Below are positions 15,951 to 23,183 of a DNA stretch of 38,486 bases, one piece after another; position 1 is the first letter of the stretch; each line of letters begins with the position of its first letter. The notes beneath the pieces are model-generated. The model ran no database searches and was not told the DNA's origin. It was given only the letters and a program-made list of their open reading frames with translations. The DNA lies in contig NZ_RJTU01000076.1 of the NCBI RefSeq assembly GCF_003730015.1, forward strand, positions 1-38,486. The letters run 5' to 3'. The DNA comes from Epilithonimonas hominis. GTDB lineage: Bacteria > Bacteroidota > Bacteroidia > Flavobacteriales > Weeksellaceae. The translations under genes and the position numbers were made by a program.

Positions 15951-18032
15951 TTAATATTTCAACAATTGTTCTATTTCTGTAATTAATTTTTCCGTGTTTG
16001 GCAGCACTTCTTTTTCTAATATAGAATTGATAGGAATTGCCGGCAAATCTTTTGCGCCAACAACTTTTACCGGAGCGTCCAAATGTCTGAAACAATTTTC
16101 ACTGATTCTTGCTGCCAGACTTTGCGCAAAACTGTTATTGACAGGTTCTTCTGTCAAAACGATACAACGGTTGTGTTTCTTCACACTTTCGAAAACCCGG
16201 TTTTCATCCAAAGGTGCGAGTGTTCTTAGATCAATGATTTCGATTTGATTATCAAATTGCTTTGCTGCATTCGAAGCCCAATAAACGCCCATTCCGTAAG
16301 TAATAATTGTTAAAGTTGGTTTACCTTTTTGATTATCACAATGTAAAACTTCTCTTGCTTTTCCAAACGGAATAATGTAATCTTCGTCTGGTTCTATTGT
16401 TTTTGCATTTTCGGTTCCTTCAATTTTTGACCAGTAAAGACCTTTGTGTTCCAGCATCACAACTGGATTTGGATCGTAGAAAGCCGCTTTCATCAAACCT
16501 TTCAAATCCGCGCCTGTTGAAGGATAAGCGATTTTGATGCCTTTGATATTACACAAAACACTTTCCACAGAACTCGAATGATAAGGTCCGCCACTTCCAT
16601 AAGCGCCAATCGGAACACGCAGAATCATCGAAACCGGCCATTTTCCATTAGACAAATAATAACTTCTAGAAACTTCGGTAAATAATTGATTCAAACCTGG
16701 CCAAATGTAATCTGCGAATTGAACTTCGACAATTGGTTTCAAACCAACGGCGCTCATTCCGACGGTTGAACCTACAATAAAAGCTTCCTGAATTGGTGTG
16801 TTGAAAACTCGTTTTTCCCCGAATTGTTCTGCCAACGTAATCGCTTCACGGAAAACGCCGCCTAATCTCAATCCAACATCTTGTCCATATATTAAAGCTT
16901 CCGGATGTTTCTGCATCAATTCTCTAATCGCGAATAATGCACAATCTACCATTACAGTCGGAATTTTTCCACTTGGAGAACGCTCTCCTTTTTCTTCAGT
17001 AATTGGCGTTGGTGCAAAATCGTGTTTATAAGTATCTGCAGGTTTTGGGTCTTCGGCAAGAATTGCATTTTCAAAATCTGTTCGTACCAGATTCTGAACT
17101 TCTTGTTCAATTAATTCAACTTCTGAATCTTCTATACTGAATTCTGAAAGTTTATTTCTAAGTTTTATTAAAGGATCATTCTTCGCACATTCTTCCAAAT
17201 CATCTCGATACCATTCTTTTCTAACACCAGAAGTGTGATGATTTAATAAAGGAACTTTTGCGTGAATCAACATTGGTCGTCTTTCTTCACGGATGATTCT
17301 GATGCATTCTTTTACGGTTTCGTATGATTTTATAAAATCAGTTCCGTCAATTGTTCTGGTTTCTATTCCGTTGAAACCTTGCATATATTTTGTGATGTCT
17401 TGCGCTCGGATTTCTTTTGCGCTGGCAGAGATATCCCATTCATTATCCTGAACCAAATAGAGAATCGGCAATTGTTTAAGAGCAGCCATTTGGAAAGCTT
17501 CAGAAACTTCGCCTTCTGTACAGCTTGCGTCGCCAAGTGAACAAACTGCGATAGGTTTTTGTTCAAGATTTTCCGCGATTCCGGTTTCTTCCTTGTATTT
17601 CATTCCCATTGCAATTCCAGTTGTTGGGATGGCTTGCATTCCTGTTCCAGAACTTTGGTGAATCATCTTCGGAAAATCATCTCTTCGCAAACTTGGATGT
17701 GCATAATAAGTTCTACCGCCAGAGAATGGATCATCTTTTTTTGCTAAAAGCTGAAGCATCAACTCGTAAGGCGTCAATCCAACGCCCAACAAAATTGAAT
17801 CGTCTCTGTAATAAGGACTCACAAAATCCTGTGGTAACAATTGCATTCCCAAAGCCAATTGAATCGCCTCATGTCCACGGGAAGTAGCGTGCACGTATTT
17901 TGAAGTGATCTTTTTCTCCTGTTCAAACAAATCGCTCATTGTTTTGGCCGTAAACATCAGACGATAAGCTGATTTGAGTAAATCAGTCAGGCTAGTTTCT
18001 TTGTTTAAAAAATGTTTTTCAGTGATTTGCAT
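15951..18032 (-). CDS. Fused 2-oxoacid dehydrogenase E1 (alpha+beta)
   Basis: 693 residues from the ATG at 18032 (MQITEKHFLN). The in-frame TTG at 18095 lies inside the -7 box and is rejected. The alpha half (about 1-350) has YYRDDSILLGVG, a thiamine-diphosphate motif GDASCTEGEVSEAF (from residue 167) ending in QDNEW, and the HHTSGVRKEWYRDD region. The beta half (about 365-693) has YGQDVGLRLGGVFREA, NTPIQEAFIVG and GAYGSGGPYHSSSVE. Such fused E1 proteins are common in Bacteroidetes and are usually called branched-chain 2-oxoacid dehydrogenase E1; E2 and E3 are not in the window. As first gene of the paa block it may act on phenylpyruvate or branched-chain 2-oxoacids; substrate unproven. Confidence 0.9.
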   Translation of the reverse strand: MQITEKHFLNKETSLTDLLKSAYRLMFTAKTMSDLFEQEKKITSKYVHATSRGHEAIQLALGMQLLPQDFVSPYYRDDSILLGVGLTPYELMLQLLAKKDDPFSGGRTYYAHPSLRRDDFPKMIHQSSGTGMQAIPTTGIAMGMKYKEETGIAENLEQKPIAVCSLGDASCTEGEVSEAFQMAALKQLPILYLVQDNEWDISASAKEIRAQDITKYMQGFNGIETRTIDGTDFIKSYETVKECIRIIREERRPMLIHAKVPLLNHHTSGVRKEWYRDDLEECAKNDPLIKLRNKLSEFSIEDSEVELIEQEVQNLVRTDFENAILAEDPKPADTYKHDFAPTPITEEKGERSPSGKIPTVMVDCALFAIRELMQKHPEALIYGQDVGLRLGGVFREAITLAEQFGEKRVFNTPIQEAFIVGSTVGMSAVGLKPIVEVQFADYIWPGLNQLFTEVSRSYYLSNGKWPVSMILRVPIGAYGSGGPYHSSSVESVLCNIKGIKIAYPSTGADLKGLMKAAFYDPNPVVMLEHKGLYWSKIEGTENAKTIEPDEDYIIPFGKAREVLHCDNQKGKPTLTIITYGMGVYWASNAAKQFDNQIEIIDLRTLAPLDENRVFESVKKHNRCIVLTEEPVNNSFAQSLAARISENCFRHLDAPVKVVGAKDLPAIPINSILEKEVLPNTEKLITEIEQLLKY

Positions 18033-18092
18033 ATTTAAACATTTGACATTCAGTCCATTATTCTCGGTTTGGATAATTGAATGTGATTTATT

Positions 18093-18123
18093 CAAAAATA
18101 CACTTTTTTATTAAACTAACAAA
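18093..18123 (-). promoter_or_regulatory. Promoter of the E1-tetR-paa block
   Basis: Minus strand: -33 TTTG (18123-18120), a 19-bp spacer and -7 TATTTTTG (18100-18093), a perfect fit to TTTG-N19-TAnnTTTG. The inferred transcript start near 18087 leaves a leader of about 55 nt before the ATG at 18032. I found no exact TAnnTTTG box on the minus strand in any downstream gap as far as the crotonase gene. Confidence 0.8.
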
Positions 18124-18131
18124 TGTTAGTT
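18114..18131. promoter_or_regulatory. TetR-type operator over the -33 box
   Basis: Perfect palindrome AACTAACA-AA-TGTTAGTT (8-bp arms, 2-bp centre). Its core CTAACA-AA-TGTTAG follows the pattern CNAACG-NN-CGTTNG of Thermus PaaR with one transition in each half. A further TTAGTTAG half-site lies at 18127-18134. Its centre falls on the -33 TTTG of the E1 promoter, so a bound repressor would block RNA polymerase. Confidence 0.75.
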
Positions 18132-18198
18132 AGTTTTTGTCATTATTAAAAATATCTAAGAAAATTTAAGCTTTTACAAAATAAAAATTTAAATTTTG

Positions 18199-18206
18199 TA
18201 GTTTTG
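18199..18206 (+). promoter_or_regulatory. -7 box for the beta-helix lipoprotein gene
   Basis: TAGTTTTG matches TAnnTTTG and ends 17 bp before the ATG at 18224. No clear -33 TTG at the right distance. Confidence 0.5.
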
Positions 18207-18223
18207 AAAATTAAACAAGATAA

Positions 18224-19615
18224 ATGAAACTAAAAATATTCCTTGGCATCGCATTTTGGTCACTTTTGCTTCTAGCTGGCTGTAATCGTGATGATATTTC
18301 TTTTGAATCGCCAACTCAACTTTTGAGATTTTCTACCGACACGGTTTTTTGTGACACCGTTTACAACCAAATGCGTTCAGAAACTTATGCTGTAAAGGTT
18401 TATAATAATGAAAATAAAGATGTACTGATTCCAAGAATTGCTTTAGAAGGCGGAAGTGGTTCTCTTTACAGAATCAATGTAGATGGGAAAAGCGGAACAA
18501 GTTTCGAAAATGTAGCTTTGAGAAAAAAAGACAGTCTTTATGTTTTTGTAGAAATTGCCCCTGTTGCTAATGCTCCGGAAGCGATTGCTGAAGACAAAGT
18601 GGTTTTCAACACACCAGCAGGAGAACAAAAAGTTACTCTTCTTTCTGTGGTTCAGGATGCAGAATATTTCATTAAAACCGATACTAATCCTAATATTATT
18701 TCCGAAAACACCACTTGGACTAAAGATAAAGTGAAAGTGATTTTTGGTAACCTAAAAGTTGCTGAAGGTAAAACTTTGACAATGGAAAAAGGAACCAAAG
18801 TCTATTTCCGAAAAAACAGCGGAATGAATTTTGAGAAAAATTCCATTCTTGATGTAAAAGGAGCCCTTGGCGATGAAGTGATTTTCCGAGGCGATAGGAG
18901 TGATACGAAATATGACACTCTTCCGGCCAACTGGAACGGAATCAAAATGGAAGAAGGTTCTCTTCTTAATATGAATTACGCTCGAGTTTTTGGTGGAAAT
19001 GTTGGACTTCAATTGAAAAAAAATATAGCTGAAATCAACAATACAATTATCCATACATTTCAAAATGTAGGAATCTATGGGATCCATTCCAATCTTACAA
19101 TGAATAATGTTGTGATGAACAACTGCGGTAAAGCAGACCTTGCGATTGCAGGAAGTGGAACTTATAATATCAATTATTCTACATTAGCCAATTATTGGAA
19201 CCTTAATTCTTCTATGTCTGCTGTAGGAATTTTTGCGAGCAACACTTGGGAAAATGAAGAAGGTATTTTAGAATCTGGACTTGTAAGTTTAAATGTAAAG
19301 AATTCCATTATTTATGGAGACACTTTAGATTTGGTTTCTTTGATTAATAATCAAGCAGGGACAGCAATTAATGCTCGTTTTGATAATACATTATTGAAAC
19401 TAAGTTCTAATTCGGCATTCAATCCAATTGGCTCTGATATTATCAAAAACGAAGACCCTAAATTCCAGAATTATTTTACTCAGAAAATGAACTTAAGAGT
19501 GAAAGAAGGTTCTCCAGCAATTGGAAAAGGAAAAGCTAGTGATATCGTAATCACAACCGATATTGTTGGTAAATCCAGAGGCAATTCTCCAACCATTGGC
19601 GCTTATCAATTTTAA
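18224..19615 (+). CDS. Lipoprotein with right-handed beta-helix-like repeats
   Basis: 463 residues. The signal peptide ends in lipobox LLAGC (Cys near residue 20), followed by NRDD. Residues about 25-145 look like beta-sandwich sequence. From about residue 155 there is a repeat-rich part with a WNGIKMEEGSLLNMNYARVFG rung and repeated NN-rich turns (ITEINNTIIH-like, SNLTMNNVVMNNCG), typical of parallel beta-helix proteins. The C-terminus KSRGNSPTIGAYQF is a common ending in this group. Ligand unknown. Its stop is two bases before the next start, so it is probably cotranscribed with the MazG-like gene and aroA. Confidence 0.8.
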   Translation: MKLKIFLGIAFWSLLLLAGCNRDDISFESPTQLLRFSTDTVFCDTVYNQMRSETYAVKVYNNENKDVLIPRIALEGGSGSLYRINVDGKSGTSFENVALRKKDSLYVFVEIAPVANAPEAIAEDKVVFNTPAGEQKVTLLSVVQDAEYFIKTDTNPNIISENTTWTKDKVKVIFGNLKVAEGKTLTMEKGTKVYFRKNSGMNFEKNSILDVKGALGDEVIFRGDRSDTKYDTLPANWNGIKMEEGSLLNMNYARVFGGNVGLQLKKNIAEINNTIIHTFQNVGIYGIHSNLTMNNVVMNNCGKADLAIAGSGTYNINYSTLANYWNLNSSMSAVGIFASNTWENEEGILESGLVSLNVKNSIIYGDTLDLVSLINNQAGTAINARFDNTLLKLSSNSAFNPIGSDIIKNEDPKFQNYFTQKMNLRVKEGSPAIGKGKASDIVITTDIVGKSRGNSPTIGAYQF

Positions 19616-19617
19616 TA

Positions 19618-19944
19618 ATGGAAATCACAAATCTCCAAAACCAAGTTGATGAATGGATAAAAACCATTGGTGTCCGCTATTTCAATGAGTTGACGAATAT
19701 GGCAATCCTAACGGAAGAAGTGGGCGAAGTGGCCAGAATCATTGCCAGAAGATATGGTGAGCAATCTGAAAAAGAGTCTGATAAATCCAAAGATTTGGGA
19801 GAAGAATTAGCCGATATTCTATTTGTAACGCTTTGTTTAGCGAATCAAACCGGAACAGATTTGCAATCCGCATTCGATAAAAAAATGAAAGTTAAAACAG
19901 AGCGTGACAAAGATCGACATCAGAATAACGTAAAATTAAAATAG
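19618..19944 (+). CDS. MazG-like nucleotide pyrophosphohydrolase
   Basis: 108 residues. The MazG fold is recognised from the paired acidic metal-binding motif: EEVGEVARI (EExxE) and EELADILFV (ExxxD) separated by a helix, plus the KMKVKTERD tail. Members hydrolyse NTPs or dNTPs to the monophosphate and pyrophosphate as house-cleaning enzymes; the substrate is not predictable here. Begins 2 bp after the preceding stop. Confidence 0.9.
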   Translation: MEITNLQNQVDEWIKTIGVRYFNELTNMAILTEEVGEVARIIARRYGEQSEKESDKSKDLGEELADILFVTLCLANQTGTDLQSAFDKKMKVKTERDKDRHQNNVKLK

Positions 19945-19946
19945 AG

Positions 19947-20018
19947 GGAAGTCAGATGATGGAAGATGGATGTTTTACACGCAAGAATAAAACTTCCATC
20001 ATCCCGCTTCCAACTTCC
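19947..20018. repeat. GGAAGT inverted repeat before aroA
   Basis: A perfect 11-bp pair GATGATGGAAG (19955-19965) and CTTCCATCATC (19993-20003), with further matching outer words (GGAAGTC and CAACTTCC). It fills the mazG-aroA gap and could form a hairpin in the shared mRNA. Confidence 0.75.
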
Positions 20019-20031
20019 AACAAATAAAAAT

Positions 20032-21252
20032 ATGCTGCTAAAAAAATCAGAATTAATAGACGGAAAAAATATTCAAATTACCGGTTCGAAAAGTATTTCG
20101 AACCGTCTTTTGATTTTAGGGAAATTATTTGGGAATATTGATATGCTCAATCTTTCCAATTCTCAGGACACAACTTTACTCAAAAAAGCTTTGGAATCTG
20201 ATTCCGAAACTATTGACATTCACCACGCTGGAACTGCAATGCGATTTTTGACTTCTTATTATTCCATTTTTGAAGGCAGAAAAACCATTTTGACAGGTTC
20301 TGACAGAATGAAAAATCGACCTATTAAACCTTTGGTAGATGCGCTTCAGTCGCTTGGTGCTGATATCACTTATCTTGAAAAAGAAGGATATCCACCATTA
20401 CAAATCATCGGTAAAAAGATTGAAAAAGATTCGGTTAAAATCTCTGCGAATGTTTCGAGTCAGTTTTTGACTTCTTTGATATTAATAGGAGGAAAATTAG
20501 AAAATGGATTGACACTAGAATTAGATGGAGAAATCACGTCTCGTCCTTACCTCGAAATGACTTTGAAAATCCTAAACGAAATCGGAATCAAGTCTCATTT
20601 CGCAGAAAATACAATTGAAATTCTACCGCATCCTGAAAATGCTAGAATCGAACACTATGAAGTGGAAAGCGATTGGTCTTCAGCTTCTTATTTTTATTCC
20701 CTGGCAGCGATTGGAAGAAAATCAATCACATTGAAAAGCTATCACACACTTTCACTTCAAGGAGATAGCGTGATTAAAGAAATCTATTGGAAATATTTCG
20801 GAATCAACACCGTTTCTGATTATGCAGAAAATTCGATTACGCTTTTGCCAGAACCAGCTTTCGAATATCCTGACTTAATTTCTCTACATATGAACGATTG
20901 TCCTGATATTGCACAAACGCTTTGTGTAACGGCAACGGCTTTGAAAATTCCGTTTGTGATTACCGGACTTCATACTTTGAAAGTAAAGGAAACCGACCGA
21001 TTGGTTGCGCTTCAAAATGAATTATTTAAAATTGGAGGAAAAACACATATCACGGTTGAGAAAATAGAATCTTCAGAATTCATAGAACCGAGCGACAATA
21101 TTTCTATCGCAACTTACAACGACCACCGAATGGCAATGGCTTTTGCACCATTTGCTCTAATTAAGGAATTGAATATCGAAAACGAAGATGTTGTAGAAAA
21201 ATCTTATCCAGAGTTTTGGGAGGATTTTTTTGATGTGACAAATAATATTTAG
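20032..21252 (+). CDS. aroA: 3-phosphoshikimate 1-carboxyvinyltransferase (EPSP synthase)
   Basis: 406 residues from the ATG at 20032 (MLLKKSELI). An upstream in-frame TTG at 19966 is rejected because it lies inside the inverted repeat. Family motifs include GSKSISNRLLIL (substrate Lys and Ser), HHAGTAMRFLTSYY, TGSDRMKNRPIKPLVDAL, ANVSSQFLTSL, KETDRLVAL and NDHRMAMAFAP. It catalyses the sixth step of the shikimate pathway, transfer of enolpyruvyl from PEP. Slightly shorter than enterobacterial AroA, as usual in Bacteroidetes. Confidence 0.95.
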   Translation: MLLKKSELIDGKNIQITGSKSISNRLLILGKLFGNIDMLNLSNSQDTTLLKKALESDSETIDIHHAGTAMRFLTSYYSIFEGRKTILTGSDRMKNRPIKPLVDALQSLGADITYLEKEGYPPLQIIGKKIEKDSVKISANVSSQFLTSLILIGGKLENGLTLELDGEITSRPYLEMTLKILNEIGIKSHFAENTIEILPHPENARIEHYEVESDWSSASYFYSLAAIGRKSITLKSYHTLSLQGDSVIKEIYWKYFGINTVSDYAENSITLLPEPAFEYPDLISLHMNDCPDIAQTLCVTATALKIPFVITGLHTLKVKETDRLVALQNELFKIGGKTHITVEKIESSEFIEPSDNISIATYNDHRMAMAFAPFALIKELNIENEDVVEKSYPEFWEDFFDVTNNI

Positions 21253-21253
21253 A

Positions 21254-21907
21254 ATGAAGAAAAACGTAATAATAACATTGATTTTAACCATTCTTATTTT
21301 TTTGGGTTACAAATTCATAAAATTTGTTGAAGGAATAGAAACACCGGACTTAGAATATAATACTGTTTATTCAGATAAATACGAAGAAAAATTATTCAAC
21401 AATAGCTTGTTAGGTCAAACTAAAAAACAAATCATTGATAAATTAGGAAAACCACTTGTAACAGAAAGTATCAATCCTTACTCAAAATTTCTTTACAGAG
21501 ATAAAAATGACAGCATTTATATAAATTGTTCGGGAGGTGTTGATTTAAGCAGCTATAATATAATCAATAAAAACTATAGTTTTTTAACTTTTGAATTTGA
21601 TGAAAATAATAATGTAATAGAAGTTTTTCAGGTTATAGATTCGGAAAAAGTTGATGCAGACAGTTTGATAGGAATATCTAAAAATGAGATTATTAATAAA
21701 TTTGGAAAACCAACTCAAATCGCACAAATTAATTTTAAAGGAAATATGCTGGCTTTTTCAAATCTGAAAGAAGGTGCATATACAGGAAAAACACCTAAAA
21801 TACACGTGAGAAATATAGTTTTTGATAAAAATGAAAAAGCCATTAAAATTGTTAAAGCAGATGGTTATGGATTTTTGGAAGGATTATGTGAAATAATTAA
21901 TAATTAA
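21254..21907 (+). CDS. Hypothetical membrane-anchored protein with duplicated BamE/SmpA-like motif
   Basis: 217 residues. One N-terminal membrane segment or uncleaved signal (about 5-22, NVIITLILTILIFLGYKF) and an outside domain. Two internal copies of the same motif are visible: LLGQTKKQIIDKLGKPLVTE near residue 51 and LIGISKNEIINKFGKPTQIA near residue 136. This is the helix-plus-GKP pattern of BamE/SmpA-like (OmlA) folds. There is no lipobox. Starts 2 bp after the aroA stop. Function unknown. Confidence 0.7.
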   Translation: MKKNVIITLILTILIFLGYKFIKFVEGIETPDLEYNTVYSDKYEEKLFNNSLLGQTKKQIIDKLGKPLVTESINPYSKFLYRDKNDSIYINCSGGVDLSSYNIINKNYSFLTFEFDENNNVIEVFQVIDSEKVDADSLIGISKNEIINKFGKPTQIAQINFKGNMLAFSNLKEGAYTGKTPKIHVRNIVFDKNEKAIKIVKADGYGFLEGLCEIINN

Positions 21908-21912
21908 AAATT

Positions 21913-22707
21913 TTGAGTAAAACAATCATCATCACAGGCGCTTCAGCCGGAATAGGATTGGCCTTGGCAGAATATTTCGGAAAGAAAGGGAATAAAGTTT
22001 ACGGACTCAGCAGAAAGAATGTCAGCTCTGATTATTTCGTTTCGATTCCAACAGATATTACCGAAAAAGACCAAATCGACAATTCTATTTCTGAAATCCT
22101 GAAAACGGAAACCAGAATTGATGTTCTGATAAATAACGCTGGAATGGGAATGGTGGGTGCAGTTGAGGATTCTACGAAAGACGATATTTCGAAATTATTT
22201 AATCTTAATTTGATTGGCTCAGTTCAGATGATGACGGCTGTGCTTCCAAAAATGCGTGAGCAGAAATCCGGGAAAATCATTAATATTTCCAGCATCGGAT
22301 CAGAAATGGGATTACCATTCCGAGGATTTTATTCCGCTTCTAAATCGGCTTTGGACAAAGTAACTGAAGCAATGCGCTACGAAGTTTATCCTTGGAATAT
22401 CCACGTTTGTTCGCTTCATTTGGGCGATATCAAAACCAATATTGCTGAAAATCGTGTAAAAACAAAAGTTTCCGAAGCGTATAAAAATGTCTTTGATAAA
22501 GTTTATGCTTTGATGAATTCTCACGTTGGCGACGGAACAGAACCTTTGGATGTGGCAGTTTATATTGATCAGCTTTTAGGGAAGTCAAAATGGAAAGCAC
22601 ATTATTATTTCGGGAAATTTGGGCAGAAAATTGGCGTTCCTCTTAAATGGATTCTTCCTCAGAATACTTACGAAAATCTGATGAAGAAGTATAATAAAAT
22701 GGATTGA
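21913..22707 (+). CDS. Short-chain dehydrogenase/reductase
   Basis: 264-residue classical SDR. Cofactor motif TGASAGIG near residues 8-15, NNAG in the middle, ISSIGS with the catalytic Ser, and YSASK with the catalytic Tyr and Lys. The Arg in LSRKN after strand 2 hints at NADP(H). Substrate unknown. The start is TTG at 21913: an in-frame stop lies 12 bp upstream and no ATG occurs for many codons. The third of a tight aroA-hypothetical-SDR series (5-bp gap). Confidence 0.9.
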   Translation: MSKTIIITGASAGIGLALAEYFGKKGNKVYGLSRKNVSSDYFVSIPTDITEKDQIDNSISEILKTETRIDVLINNAGMGMVGAVEDSTKDDISKLFNLNLIGSVQMMTAVLPKMREQKSGKIINISSIGSEMGLPFRGFYSASKSALDKVTEAMRYEVYPWNIHVCSLHLGDIKTNIAENRVKTKVSEAYKNVFDKVYALMNSHVGDGTEPLDVAVYIDQLLGKSKWKAHYYFGKFGQKIGVPLKWILPQNTYENLMKKYNKMD

Positions 22708-22740
22708 TTTTCTGTTTTAAATGCAAATAAAGTATAAAGT

Positions 22741-22816
22741 CTTCGACTCCGCTCAGACTGACATCTCTTAAAATGAACATTTAGTATTAGATTTGTCACG
22801 CTGAGCGGAGTCGAAG
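22741..22816. repeat. Head-to-head REP pair upstream of the GIY-YIG gene
   Basis: Two 23-bp units, R1 at 22741-22763 and R2 at 22794-22816, both based on CTTCGACTCCGCTCAG plus a CTGACA-like end. R2 is the reverse complement of R1 apart from two adjacent positions. The 30-bp spacer gives a long potential hairpin. R2 ends 10 bp before the GIY-YIG start codon. Confidence 0.85.
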
Positions 22817-22826
22817 CGCTTTCACA

Positions 22827-23183
22827 ATGAATCGATATTATGTTTACATATTAAAATGTTCGGATAACTCTTATTACACAGGAGTTACAAGCGATTTGGA
22901 ATCTCGTTTTATTAAACATCAATCAGGACATTATCCCGAAAGTTATACTCATAATAGAAGACCAGTTCAATTGGTTTTTTATTATGAATTTAATGAAATT
23001 GAACACGCAATTTCTTTTGAGAAACAAGTAAAAGGTTGGAGTAGAAAGAAAAAAGAAGCCATCATTAATGACAATTGGGAGAAATTGAAAGAACTTTCTA
23101 TTTGTAAGAACGAAACCAATTCCGAAAATATTAGTAAAGGCTTCGACTCCGCTCAGCCTGACAATGTTAACACTTCAACTTGA
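22827..23183 (+). CDS. Small stand-alone GIY-YIG endonuclease embedded in REP repeats
   Basis: 118 residues. The GIY-YIG core is read from YYVYILKCSDNSYYTGVT (residues 4-21), the conserved Arg in LESRFIKH and the metal-binding Glu in ISFEKQVKGWSRKKKEA; it belongs to the short YhbQ/UvrC-like single-domain group. The C-terminal tail KGFDSAQPDN is encoded by a REP copy (R3, 23141-23163), so the true functional end is probably near ELSICKN. Head-to-head REPs sit just upstream. Its TGA stop overlaps the TTG start of the next gene. Role unknown; association with REP palindromes suggests involvement in their spread or processing, which is inference. Confidence 0.88.
   Translation: MNRYYVYILKCSDNSYYTGVTSDLESRFIKHQSGHYPESYTHNRRPVQLVFYYEFNEIEHAISFEKQVKGWSRKKKEAIINDNWEKLKELSICKNETNSENISKGFDSAQPDNVNTST
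23141..23163. repeat. REP unit R3 inside the GIY-YIG gene
   Basis: Same orientation as R1 and identical to it at 22 of 23 positions. Read in the gene frame it encodes GFDSAQPD near the C-terminus of the nuclease. It ends 17 bp before the start codon of the next gene. Confidence 0.85.

Noticed and set aside
18033-18095. Longer E1 N-terminus beginning with TTG at 18095
   Set aside because: That TTG is part of the -7 box, upstream of the inferred transcript start; ATG at 18032 fits.
19966-20031. Longer AroA N-terminus beginning with TTG at 19966
   Set aside because: The extension is encoded by an inverted repeat and AroA normally starts as from 20032.
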